64,000 bases of DNA from Lantana camara (taxonomy: Eukaryota; Streptophyta; Magnoliopsida; Lamiales; Verbenaceae): assembly GCA_037501455.1 (NCBI GenBank), contig CM074860.1, positions 49,238,501 through 49,302,500 of the forward strand, written 5' to 3'. Position 1 is the stretch's first letter. Every line of letters starts with the position of its first letter. The translations under genes were made by a program, and so were the position numbers. Below, in pieces: positions 47,301 to 59,481 of this stretch. The notes beneath the pieces are model-generated. The model had not been told where the DNA came from. It was given only the letters and a program-made list of their open reading frames with translations, and ran no database searches.

Positions 47301-48332
47301 CTAAGTGCATAGGCGCGTGCATAAGTCGGTGGCCTTGTTCGATCACCCGGTCCTTTAGCCTTCGGTTTATCACAATTCTTCGTCAAGTGCTCGGTGCTAC
47401 CACAACTGAAGCATCTACTTGTTTCCATCAACAATTATCCCCGGAATGAGATGTACCCCCACAATGGTTACATGGTTCTTTCTTCCTATAAGTCGGATGA
47501 GTTTGCTTTTCTTTTCCTTTGTTGCCTATAAAACGACCTCTAGAAGATGGTTGTGGTGACTTAGAGAATGATTATGGAGCTACCCTCTTAAATCCCAAAC
47601 CGGAGCCACTAACACTCTTCTTAGTCCCGAGCCTTGCCACTTCTGCTTCAACCTTTAAAGATAATACTGTAGCGGTAGCCCAATCATCAATTTGCACCGG
47701 GCCCAATGATCTTGCTAGCTCCCCACGGAGTCCTTCCAGGAATTTCTCACACTTACGGTCCTCCTCATCGATGATATGAGGTACATATGGGGACAACCGA
47801 TTGAACTCGGCAATGTACTCGGTCACGGACATATTCCCTTGCCCCAAGTTCATAAACTCTCTCTGACGGCGCTTCCTTGATTGCTTCGGGATGTAATGTG
47901 CCCGAAATTCTCTAGCAAATATTTCCCAAGTGACATTATCCTTACCGACCCGAAGATGGGACACGGTGCTACGCCACCGATTGTATGCCTCATCTCGAAG
48001 AAGATCAATAGAACACAAAGCCTTCTCCGTCTCGGTACATGTAACCACACGGAAGATTCTCTCCATGGTAATGATCCAATATTCAGGCTTCAAGTCAGCC
48101 GTACTTCCTGGAAATATCGGTGGAGGGTGCCTACTAAATCGGTCATATACACTCTCAATTGGTACCGGTGGAAGAGGTGCTTGCGCCGAACGACTTGCAC
48201 AAATTGAGTCATAAAAGCTATGAGATCCGCAGGGTTCGCTAACGGTGGTGGTGGAGGTAGATTTTGATTATTCTCCGGAGGTTCTTGCTCATTTCTATGA
48301 GTCGGAGCGCGAGCACGACGATGTGGAGCCAT
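47301..48332 (-). pseudogene. F1 gag, broken
   Basis: The start at 48332 (MAPHRRARAPTHRN) is in the expected place after the leader. A frameshift near 48090 leads into the gag core (47572-48093: WIITMERIFRVV, VTWEIFAREFRAHYIP, YIAEFNRLSPYVPHI). One CCHC-like knuckle remains (CFSCGSTEHLTKNC, about 47375-47420) and stops lie between core and knuckle. Sequence differs clearly from gag of A, C and G, which supports a separate family. Confidence 0.85.
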
Positions 48333-48535
48333 CGTACATAATTCAATCATGTATGCATGTTGATTAGTCATATGCTCATGTCACATAATATCAAGCAAAT
48401 GTAATAATCATCAAGATACTAGTAACATGAAATCATATGTATAAAGCAAAATAAATAAACACGAAAGCACATTGTCACTATGCCGTACAACCTAGACGAC
48501 TCGAGACGACTAAAGAGCCCGACTTTGAACCTTCG

Positions 48536-48551
48536 GCTCTGATACTAACCA
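48536..48551 (-). promoter_or_regulatory. Primer binding site region of F1 (atypical)
   Basis: The minus strand reads TGGTTAGTATCAGAGC. Relative to TGGTATCAGAGC it has four extra bases (TAGT or an equivalent) after TGGT. Either a mutated initiator-Met PBS or a different primer. Confidence 0.65.
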
Positions 48552-48559
48552 AATTGGGG

Positions 48560-51513
48560 TATAACGCCCGGACGAGGGCATCCCATGCCTATCCTGCGCT
48601 ACGGACATAGCTTGTCTATATAATTGCTGTCTATATACCCGCCAAGGCCGAAGAAAGCGTTGACAAACAGACATCCTAGCTAGGCGGTACTAGACTCACA
48701 AAGCGAGTAAACCAAACACATGCACGCAGAAGCTTAAATCAAAACGAATTCAAGAGTATCATAAGAACAATATATCCAACAAGTAATGACCTTCACGGTC
48801 CAGCACAAAATGCTCAAGTGCGAGAATGTAAGATCATCCTAAGCGACTGACACGCTCTAAACTAGCATAACAACATCACACATACTAAATCCATAAATCT
48901 GAAACATTACATAAATCGTAAGGTAACGAACGCTACAAGCGTAAACAAGTACAAGCTAGACACTACGACAAACTTCAAGCAAGACCCCACCTACCAAGAC
49001 TCCAAAATGCGACCTACGGACATGAAAAGTAATTGAGGTCAGTTCAAAAGGAGCCGGTGAGGAGAAGTTTACATAATATAATATAAGGGGGGTTCAATGC
49101 ATGCCCAAACAAAGATATTCACGATTTAATTCTTTTCAAAGTAAATGCATGTTTTGTAAAACGAATCATGAATCAAAGCACCGGCTCGGCGAGGACGAGC
49201 ACTCCATCCGATATTCCCAAACCAAGAAATCAAATCAAACCATCCATTACGCCGTTGATGCCGAGGGTGTACATCTCCCGATCATCCAGAACATAGAGAA
49301 TTCGGTCCCTGAAACCTAGCTTTCTCCAAGAAAACTTCAACCCCGAAACCTCCTCGAGGTCTTAGTAGTCTTGTCCACAGTGGGAACTTCGTATGAGGAT
49401 ATCCGTCGGCCCTTACCTTCCCGGAATATCACTCACCTCCATCCCCGAGCTCAAATTCGATTTCCCCAAGCAAGCGTCCTTGCAATGTAGATCAGAACCT
49501 CGCTACACAACTCACACGTGCATAAACATCAAATAAAAGTTTCAAAGGCGTTTTGGGTAGCTATCCCATATATCAAATCAAGTGTTACTTGTAAACCATT
49601 TTCCATAGGCAAATACGCATAGTATGAGCATAGGTCACAAAACGTGGCTATTATAGCCTACATATACATTTGAAAACGGCAGGTCAAAACTAATAAATAT
49701 GAAAGGCTATAGTTGTCCACAGTTTTGAAATCATTTCATAATATAACTCCTCACCTTCACCAAGAACTTTGAAGGCCAAGCAACAAACTACTCGACAGGA
49801 GACGCACCACCTAACAAGACAAACGTGCTGACACAGGTAACACCCGACTCGAAACCAATGAAGACGACACACAGCTTAAAGAAAGAGTAAACATTCTCAT
49901 GACATGCAATGAATGTCCAAGTATAGCATAATTTTAGCAATGATGATCAAACAACATCATATAAGTTAGATAACAAGCTTTCAAGTCATAAATAAGCAAA
50001 GAACAACATGTGAACCATACTTAGCACATTATTACATATAATCGAGGCATGCACGACATTACAATGCATAGAAACATTATTCCAAGTCATAAATATCATA
50101 CTAGGGGTGTAAGACGTGCAAAGGAAGTGAAAACGAAGCAAAACGATCAAGATCACAAAAACTCAAAATTTTCACCCGAGACAACTCACACGGGCGTTTG
50201 GCCCTATAGTTCATTTTGTAAACGGGAGTTTAGGTCATACAAATTGTGGCAGTAGGTTTTCAAATGGGGGTTTGGTGTTTCAATGCAATTTTCACACGAT
50301 CGTTTGACATGCAACTGGTGCAAAACGGAATTACGAACATATGCTTACAAATGACAAATTTTAAGCTCTAAACACTCCTAAATCATGCTTTAAAGCTCAT
50401 ACAATGTAAATAAACGAATTTAGACATCAAATATCTTAATGTGAACATTTAAGAATGAATATGCATCAAGAATTCCAACAATTTACACATAAGAACTTCA
50501 TCTTCTTCAAGTATTCAAGCTTCAAACTCAACAATGGTGAAATCTTTATTCATGCAAGAAACTCAAGGAATTTATTCACATTCTTCATGAAATTGCTCAA
50601 GGAATAAGAATTAAACATACAATCAAGTTAAAACACACAGGAACATGAACATGCAAGAATTCTCCAAAAGCTTCAAAGTGCTTCAATGGCGGATTTCACA
50701 TATGAGCATAAAAGCAAGAAATTCTTATATTAAAATGTTCCCAACATCAAAATAAACACATTTCCAGCAAGACATTCGAATTCAATCCAACATACAAGAA
50801 CCCTAGTTCAAATTCAAGTTCAAAAGCTTCAAGAACAACAACCCAACAAAAAAGCACATGAACCTTACCTTAGGACCTGAGAATCGAAGAGAATAACTTG
50901 GTCTTCAGTCTTGAATCTCTAGCTTCAATCTCCAATCTTGTCTCTTGAAAATGGTTGAAGTGTTCTTGGGAGAATATGAATAGGTTGAAAGAAAGGTGAT
51001 AGAGGGAGGGTTTGAATCTTGTGCTATAACGTAAATGAGTCTCAAGGTGTTAAAATCTGATTTATGAATTGGGTCAGCTATTTGGGTCGCGAACTGGGTC
51101 AATTGAAGCGGGTTTTAAGTGAAATTGGGTTAAATTCGAAATTGGGTCGCGGTGAACTGATTTGGGTTAAAATGGTTGACTTTTTTTAAAAAGGCCATAA
51201 CTTCATTGTCCGAACTCCAAATCGAGCGATTCAAAAACCCACGAACTCGTGACCGAATTATATACTCAATTTCATTTTGTTCTATCCAGTTCCAGGCTTG
51301 GAAAATAAATTACCATTTAGTCCCTAATTTATGCTTTAATGTCCATATAAGCACATTGTGTTGTTTAATCATAAAGCATGCAAATCTTATATTCCACATA
51401 AGTTCAAGTACATCGATCAATTAAGGCATAAATTCACAGAGTTCATGCAATGAAAGATAAATCGTTCACTCCCATAACCAAAACTTACCTTGATCAAAGA
51501 ACTGGGCGTTACA
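48560..51513 (-). mobile_element. Element F1 5' LTR (2954 bp)
   Basis: Starts TATAACGCCCGGACGAGG, with the terminal TG mutated to TA, and ends GGGCGTTACA followed by GTATA. Donor-like CCTAAG/GTAAGG is read on the minus strand near 50870, and an acceptor-like CTGTGTCAG near 49825. Confidence 0.92.
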
Positions 51514-51518
51514 GTATA

Positions 51519-51574
51519 AATATGACAAGGGCAAGTGAAGTAGAGATAACCGTGGGGTATCAAAGGAGTTCGAG
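51519..51574. other. Short flank between F1 and element I
   Basis: 56 bp that joined 30386 before F1 inserted. No feature recognised apart from a purine-rich AAAGGAG before the I LTR. Confidence 0.5.
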
Positions 51575-51758
51575 TATGACACCCCTATCCTACATGAAGA
51601 AAATATGAGAATTAAGATCAGTTTATAAGTTAAAGAGTCCAAGTATAACCAATGGATATTCTTTTTGGGCAGTGGTTTAGGCCCAATTTCGAGTTATACT
51701 CGGTAGGCTTGGAGACTTCCGCTTGTGTCCAACACGTCTACGGACCCGGGGCGTGACT
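51575..51758 (+). mobile_element. Element I left LTR, short (184 bp)
   Basis: Starts TATGACACCCC (mutated TGTGACACCCC) and ends GGGGCGTGACT before the PBS. Its first 80 bp or so match the start of the right LTR (55416-55500), after which the two diverge. This suggests the left LTR lost its middle. Confidence 0.6.
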
Positions 51759-51759
51759 G

Positions 51760-51772
51760 TTGGTATCAGAGC
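51760..51772 (+). promoter_or_regulatory. Primer binding site of I
   Basis: TTGGTATCAGAGC, an initiator-Met type PBS, directly after the left LTR. Confidence 0.8.
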
Positions 51773-51966
51773 TAGGTTTCCAGCCACAAGAGCTAAGTGC
51801 TATATAGGGCAAAGTGCGATGCACATGGGAGCCACCTCTTAAGCCTGCGGGGCAAAGTGCTACATGTGTGGGAGCCACCTCTTGAGCCTGTAGGAGCCAC
51901 CTCTAGAGTCCCAACGCAGACGAGTCAGTCATTGGCTATAAGTCATGCCACGATGAGGACGTCGGA
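51773..51966 (+). mobile_element. Element I internal leader, non-coding
   Basis: Holds imperfect repeats of GCAAAGTGC plus GGAGCCACCTCTT(A/G)AGCCTG at about 51808-51908. After removal of solo LTR H it joins 55392 onwards, giving only about 240 bp between PBS and right LTR. Confidence 0.6.
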
Positions 51967-54900
51967 TGTAGCACCCCAGAGCAAAAAGCACTACATCCCC
52001 CGTACAACAGCCCAACACGTGTAACGAAATAGACACTCCGCACACGTACCAAGCTACGGTGAACGGGTGACAAACAAAATCACACCTAGGCTAGGCAGTC
52101 TAGACCCTAAATCCGAGTGCGAGAAAATAAACAAATACGCATGCGGATGCACCAGGATTCATACATACAAATATTCATGCTCAAAAATTAATCAAATATA
52201 CCATAATGAAGCGCGTCAGGTAATACAATATACTAAATTCCAAATTTAAAGTCTTATACATGTTTCGAAAATTCAAAGGTACATAATAAACTAAAACAAT
52301 GCATGAACTCGCTAAACGACCCAAAACTCAAAAGAAACGACCGCCGCCTAGCACGAACAACCTCCACGAGAACCTGTAACTCAAAGAACAAAGTAGGAAA
52401 AAGAAAACAACGAGGAGGAGTCAGCCCTAATGACTGGTGAGGGGGATAACACACATACACGTACGTAATATAAGAACAGAGCATATTCAAATCAGAAAGT
52501 TCATGAACCGGGGCGTGGTTTTTGCAATCTAAATCATTTTAGCCCGTGATAATAAATATATAAAAGATTTCAGGGAAAAGCCCAAAATAAACCAGTTTTT
52601 AGTAATTATAAATCCACTCCCGTTCCACGAACAACAAACATAATCAAATGAAAAGACTCAGCGAGAACTAGTTCACATCCTTCTAACTTCTTTCAAAGCA
52701 TAAACGAAATCAAACTAAAGCAAAGCTCATAAACAATCCCACCTTTCACCGTTTGGGGATGAGTTAATGTTCACTTAACCCCATTCTCCCCGTCAAAATG
52801 TGTGAGTCGGGGGATCCTACCCGCTTCCCGACGGGTGTTAACCGTTGGTGTTTGAGAAACCGCCTTCCCCTTGAACTCCCGAGGATGGGCGAATTTCCCC
52901 TTATCAAAATGGGGTTGTGCTGGTGAGAGAGCTCGGTGACCCCCTGGCCGACCCAAGAATCACATACCACTTTTCCGGGCCCAATTCGTAGTTCAAAATT
53001 CATAGTCTTAATAATTTGGAAAGTTCAGAATTTTCCGACTTCTGATTCAAAGTCGTATTTCTCGCTATTTTCAAATGTTCACAAACACCAACCCTTTTCA
53101 AACCAAATAAACATAAAATAGGTTACGTATATATATAAAAACGTTTTTCCAATATTTCATAGGAAAAGAAGCAAATCCCAAAAAATACTAATCAAACACG
53201 TATTTACATAATTATATATATACGTATATCGCTTGCGGGCTTAAGAATACGTGTAGGGTTGTAGGTCATTTAACTAAAAAGGAACAAAACCTCACCTTGT
53301 CGACCACACCGGATGCAACGAACCAAAACACTTCTAAAGCACCTCCTCGTCAACCACGAAACGGACCTAAAGATAAAATAAAGGACAAGGGACATACTTA
53401 GACTCGATATGAACCACTTAAACGCTCGGCATATGAATATGAATGCAATGATGCATAAAAAAAATAATGAGAAATCTTTTATAGCATGTAGCTTCATAAT
53501 ACGTATTAAATTCCATAATTTACGTTAAATATCTTCATGAATTTCATATAACATATATATCATGTCATATATTAAATTAACTATGCATACAAGTCATCAA
53601 AGGATTAAGAAATTACCATGCAAAGCAATTAAACGTCACATAGGTTCATGCATGTACATTTAAGCACATATAAAGCTCATAGACTATTTATTTCACATTA
53701 AACGAATTCATATATTTCATACAACAAGCTTAACACGTTCAATAACATGTATACGATTCATACATATCATCAAAGGAGTAAATAGATATCGTACAAATCA
53801 AATATATACAACATCCTTGCATGCATGCATGTATAAGACATATATAGCATCTTAGGTCATTTATTTCATGCAAGAACATCGAATTCACGTAATAAATTCA
53901 CAAGTATTCATGTAACACATAATATATAAATTATACATGCATAGAATATAAAAAGGAAGCAAGAAAAACAAGGAAAACACGAACGAAAACGAAACGGAAA
54001 GTACACAGCAGCAGCAGTCCAAAATAAGGGCAAAAACAGGTCACGGGGGCGACCAAAATCAAGCCAAAAAGGGTCGCGGGCATGATCACACTCAGCAGCA
54101 ACCTCCAGCATTATAGCAGGTCAAAGCTTGGCCATTTTCTGGTCGTGGGCGCTACTAGATCCCTTCTTCCCCCGGTCGCGGTCGCGACCTCAGGCGACAG
54201 CAACAGCAGACGCAAAGTAGCAGTTAAAACTCGACCGAAACCCAGTCTAACTTAAGCCAACAAGCACGGAAAGGAATATGCTGCAAGTATACATCAAATA
54301 CATGCCAAAACTCAAGCTAAAACCGAACCAAAATGCAAGGAAAAGAAGGAGGGACCAAGTATACACATATTCATACAAAAACCCAAAATTCTTGAATCAA
54401 ACTCTCATGAATCCTAAGCTAGCATGCAAACTCAGTCCATACAAGTATTAAAGGATGTAAAAGGTTTAATTATCATGGATCCAATTCAAATAAACCTCAA
54501 GAATTCAAGCAAATTCATCACAAAAAGTTCTAACCCTTACTATTCATATTGTTAACCAAAGAATGCTCAAATGATCAAGGGATTTAGAAAAAAATGTACA
54601 TAAAAGAAATTTCAAGAGATTTAGAATACAAAACCGGACTTACCTTTCGAATTTGAGCTGAATCGGATGAGAAACGAGCTCAAAAATCGGAAATGGCTAA
54701 GTGCTTCCTTCTATGTTCTTCCTCTCGGTTTCCAGCTGCTTTTTCCCCTTCTCTCTTGGCTTGGACGAAATGAGGGGTATAGAGAGTGAGAGAGAGCTGA
54801 GTTATGAAGATGTGGGGCCAAGTAGGGGTTGATTTGGTCAAAGATAGCTCATGTTATGGCCAAAATGGTAAAATGTAGCAAAGCTGTCACCCAAGGCTCA

Positions 54901-55391
54901 AAACGGATGAAATCCGGGGGATCAAACGAGGTTAGAAAAATACAAGGTTGGGTTCTATAGCTTCCATTCTTCGTTTTGAGTCCGATGCTTCTTCCGGAAT
55001 TTGAATCCGAATTCCCGAGGTCAAGTTATGCCCTTCGGAACCCAAGGTGCACTAAAGGAGTTAGGCCATCGAATCCCTTAACAAATAAAACGGTTTATGA
55101 ACCGTATTAAACGAACTCAAAAATAATTCACGAGCACTTAAACAAGTTCTCAAAACACGTAATTCATGCATAACACGTTGTCACATAATTAGGAGCAAAT
55201 ACGTGGACATACGGATAAAGAAAGGGATCAAACGGGGAAAAATATTTAAATACGTAACAAATAATACAAATCAATATTCAAATAAAAAAATGCAATTAAT
55301 TAAACATTTAAAGGAATAAATATATAATTAAATGTGCATAAAACACTCTCGATACGGCGTACCTGTACGGCTGGACGCGCGAGATGTTACA
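51967..55391 (-). mobile_element. Solo LTR H (3425 bp)
   Basis: Starts TGTAGCACCCCAGAGC and ends GAGATGTTACA in plus orientation. Flanks TCGGA (51962-51966) and TCGTA (55392-55396) differ at one base. No PBS, PPT or coding region. It contains GGTCGCG palindromes (54039-54189) and, on the minus strand near 54645, CGAAAG/GTAAGTCC, the best donor consensus in the window. Confidence 0.85.
54039..54189. repeat. Palindrome cluster in H LTR (GGTCGCG...CGCGACC)
   Basis: Units include GGTCACGGGGGCGACC (54039-54054), GGTCGCGGGCATGATC near 54070, GGTCGTGGGCGCTAC near 54141 and the perfect GGTCGCGGTCGCGACC (54174-54189). Position is 35-40% of the LTR. Confidence 0.8.
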
Positions 55392-55399
55392 TCGTAAAT

Positions 55400-55415
55400 C
55401 TAAAAGAGGGGTGAT
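55400..55415 (+). promoter_or_regulatory. Polypurine tract of I
   Basis: CTAAAAGAGGGGTGAT directly before TGTGACACCCC. Confidence 0.65.
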
Positions 55416-57723
55416 TGTGACACCCCAGTCCCAAATCGGGAAAATATGAGAATTAAGATCAGTATATAAGTTAAAGAGTCCAAGTATAACCAATGGATAA
55501 CAAATGAGCACATAACATGAACAACACAGTCACTTTTAAGTAAAAGAGACAAGTAATGATATGATATAAGTAATTGGACAATAGCATAGGAGCATATTAT
55601 GAGTAGAGTAGCAGTGTAACAAGTTATAGAATAATGCCAGGAACATATGCAGCCATATATCAAGATGCATGACAAAAAATAGGTTAAGAACATATAAGTC
55701 CTGACTCGGGAAAATAGACATTCTAGAGCTTCAAAATAGGTCAGAAAACAGGTAGAGGTATTAGTCAAAGTGACTAAGTGAGGGAGTACTTAAAAGGAAT
55801 ACTCTTGTAATGAAAGGGTATTAGAGATGAATAATGTTTACCTTGAAGAATGATTTGAAAAATAAAGCTTTATGAAAACAATTGATATGCAAATGATTAT
55901 GTTACACGAGCACGCATATGATATGGTTTGGTTCATATGATTTTCATAAAATGAGATAGGGGTAAAGGAAAACATTGACAAATATGAACCAATGGTTTAT
56001 GAATGATTTATGCCCGCAAGCTAGGCATCTTCCACCCTTACTCCTTCAAAATAATGAACGATGAGCGATGTTGGACCGAGATCAACAACATCTTGAACAT
56101 ACATACATGCACAACCCTTCTCCGGTGTCATTTCAGGTAGCTATCCCTAGGTGACGATAAACGATGAATGAGATAAGGATATGCGATACTTTCTCTAACA
56201 GATTATCCTGGATTAACCAATCTCCGATTATAGCCGGTGTCAATTATCTAATGGTGACGGTCGGTATTAGTGATGTCGTTGGCGCTCACCTCTCGAGCAT
56301 CACTTCCACACATTACCGTCGGGGCCAATAACGATGATGACATGCTTTCATATGAATCAACATCCGGAATAAATCCGAATGCTTGAATATATTGAAGTCC
56401 GTGAAGGACTTTAAATAAAAGATTATATGATGAACGATAAATGATGGATGATATAGTTTGAATAAATGAATATGATTGATTGAAACAATAAATGAGATAA
56501 ATAAATAAGATATTTGGAACGATAAATGATAAATGAATAAGATGTTTGAATAAATGACACTGAGGTAAATGATCTATGAAAGAGTTGTCCAGATAAGGGA
56601 ATAGTTTAAAGTAATGCATTGAAAGAACTAGGTATTGTTTTTGAAAACATTTGATACTGGAGATATAATCATGGTTCCAGTTTGAAATAGTTTACCTCAC
56701 CCAGTAATAGGTAATGATGCGTAGTATGATTAAATAGTGCCCTGGGAATCCCAGTGTACAACCTTAACTCCTATAAGTGACGTACTAACGTGAGGTTAAG
56801 GACTAAGACTTAATCTACATGATGCATATGAATGTTGAAGTCACATAAGGAGAGATAACACATGAGAGTAATACCATTTAAGGTATTAGAGATAATGTAA
56901 CACATAAAGAAACACGTTAAAGTGAGTTATCTTAACGTGAGACTATGATCTCACTAAAACCGAGTAGGCATTAGTCAAGTTATGAATCCTAACGTAACCT
57001 TAAGGTTATGGAACAAATCCACGAAAGAAAACTCATTTTTAAAAGATATTTTAGAATCGAGTTTGGTAATCCCAAAGTGCAAACATCTAATTAGGTATCC
57101 CGAATTTTAATTCATTTTACTATTCTAAAGTACTATTCTAGATTACTATTCATAGTTACTAGTCACATGTCGGGTCAAACCCATACACTAAACATACATA
57201 CGAACACACACATACGACACACACACACACTTACTAATCAAATTATGATCTTGTTATAACTTATGGTTCAAGTTCATACTATTAGAAGCATCTGTGATGT
57301 AGATTAAAGTTATAACCTAAGGTTACAAGGTCTAATTAAATTACTATTCTATCTTAGGTTATAAGGTGTAACACTATTCAAGTGTATAAGATATGATCAA
57401 GTACTATTCCATTAATCCAAGTCATAGCATAAGATCAATTCATCATATATGAATCATATAACAATGTAGCATCATATCACAATATAAGTCATAGCATAGC
57501 ATGAGCATTGATCATATAATATGTGACAATTGAGTCAATTGACAATATGTAACACGTTGTGACATAATTGATCATATAATATTATCCCATTAAATAACAT
57601 GCATGAACATAATTTAAATATAATAAACATACATCAATATACAACAAATATAAACCTTAAAGCATGCCCATACGATATATTAAGCTAGTTCATAACATAT
57701 CATAGTATATTATAAACAATTAA
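55416..57723 (+). mobile_element. Element I right LTR, start to F2 insertion
   Basis: Starts TGTGACACCCCAGTCCC. Its end is not seen before F2 inserts at 57724, so the LTR is at least 2.3 kb. AT-rich and without coding signs; small open frames near 55400-55770 and 56250-56620 have no recognisable motif. A (CA)n run is at about 57216-57230. Confidence 0.6.
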
Positions 57724-59379
57724 TGTAACGCCCCTACAAGGGCATCCACGCGTATCCCGCGCTACGGTCCTAGCTTGTATATAGAATTGCTATCCATATA
57801 CCCGCCAAGAACGAAGCAAGCAGTGACAAACGGACATCCTAGCTAGGCGGTACTAGACTCACAAAGTGAGTAAAACAATCACAAGTATGCGGAAGCTTGA
57901 ATTAAAATACATTCAACAAGGTCTAAGAGCAATATATATTCAACAAGTAGATGACCGTCACGGTCCAGCACGTAATGCTCAAAATACGGAATGTAAAATC
58001 ATCCTAGTGACCAACACGGTCCAAACTAGCATAATAACATCATACATTCTAAATCCATAAATCCAAAACATAAGCGACATAAATATGAAGTATGTAAAGA
58101 CATAACGAGTACAAGCTAGACTCGACACAACTCTCAAAGCAAGACCCCGCCTAGCAAGACTCCAAAACGCGACCTGCGGACACGAAAGGTAAAGGAGGTC
58201 AGTTCAAACGGAACCGGCGAGGAGAAGGTTACATAGTTTAAATATAAGAAGTCAATGTATGCTCAAATCAAATATGTTCATGATCCGAATTCTTTTGGAA
58301 AACAATGCAAGTTTTATAAAAATCGAATCATGAACCGAAGCACCGTCTCGGCGAGTACGAGCACTCCATCTCTACATCCCAAACCAAAAGAAATCAATCC
58401 AATCCATCCTTACACCGTTGCTGTCGAGAGTGTACAGCCCCCGAACATCGCAAAAGAACCATGGAGAAGTGGGTCCATGAAACCAACCTTCCCCCAAGCT
58501 TACCTTAACCCCGAAACCTCCTCGGAGTCTTAGCAAACTTGTCCAAAAGTGGGTACTTCGTAAGGGTTTAACCGTCCGCCCTTGCGTTCCCGGTCTTACC
58601 ACTTACTCCGCCCCGAGCGTTATCAAAAGATCCAACCAAGCAAGCGTCCTTGCAAGGTGTACATAACCTCGCTACACAACTCACACATACGTAATATTCG
58701 AACGGAAGTCTCAAAACCATTTTGGGTATCTATCCCATATACCAAAACTTCAAGTTTTACTTGTAAACCGTTTTCCATAAGCGAATATCCAATATACGAG
58801 CATAACTCACAAAACTTGGCTTATAAAGCCTAAATATACATTTTCAAAACGGGAGTTCAAAACCAATAAACATGAAAGGCTATAGGTGTCCACAGTTTTG
58901 AAATCGTATCATAAGTATATAACTCCTCACCTTTACCAAGAACTCAAAGGTCGACCACGAGCAACGAACTACTCGGCCAGAGACGCACCACCTAACAAGA
59001 CAAACGTACTAACAAAGGTGAGAGTCGACCCAGACCAAGTCAATGACGCATGACTTAAGTAACAAGTCACTTATGAGAGTTATGTATGCTTATGGAGACA
59101 TAACATGCACTTAATGAAATGTGAGGATCAATCATGAACATGTATAGCATGTCAAGGTCACACATAACGTAGGAAGTCATACAAGTTCAAGTAAATGCAT
59201 AACTTAGCAAAATGTAACAACTTAAACTTGATCAAGGCAATAAAATCATAACAAGTGATATGCAAGAAGTTCCACCATATATAATACGACCACAACTCAT
59301 TAAAGGTATTATAGAAACAAGAAAAGGACATACAAGAGTCAAAACAAGCGAAACAGGTCAAGAAAACAAGGTTGGGGAC

Positions 59380-59469
59380 AATCCACCCCCGTGGATTTTC
59401 CTTCACAAAAAATCCACCCTCGAGGATTTGGTCCAGAAGCTATTGCCTCAAATCCACCCCCATGGATTT
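59380..59469. repeat. Palindrome cluster in F2 LTR (ATCCACC...GTGGAT), left part
   Basis: Three units: AATCCACCCCCGTGGATT (59380-59397), AAATCCACCCTCGAGGATTT (59410-59429) and AAATCCACCCCCATGGATTT (59450-59469). A fourth lies beyond the CACTA element (61097-61114). The arms resemble those of B, not those of F1. Confidence 0.88.
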
Positions 59470-59481
59470 TTACACAGCAAA

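Larger units (their letters stand above)
30387..51513 (-). mobile_element. Element F1: degraded gypsy chromovirus, interrupted by G
   Basis: The LTRs at 30387-33358 and 48560-51513 are flanked by GTATA (30382-30386 and 51514-51518). Without G and its duplication the element is about 10.6 kb. Its gag differs clearly from that of A, C and G, so it is a separate family. Pol carries many stops and frameshifts, so F1 is old and dead. Confidence 0.92.

Noticed and set aside
55308..56619. Hydrophobic open frames (up to 123 codons) in the right LTR of I
   Set aside because: AT-rich composition yields Leu/Ile/Tyr/Phe-rich translations; they overlap in several frames and cross the LTR start.
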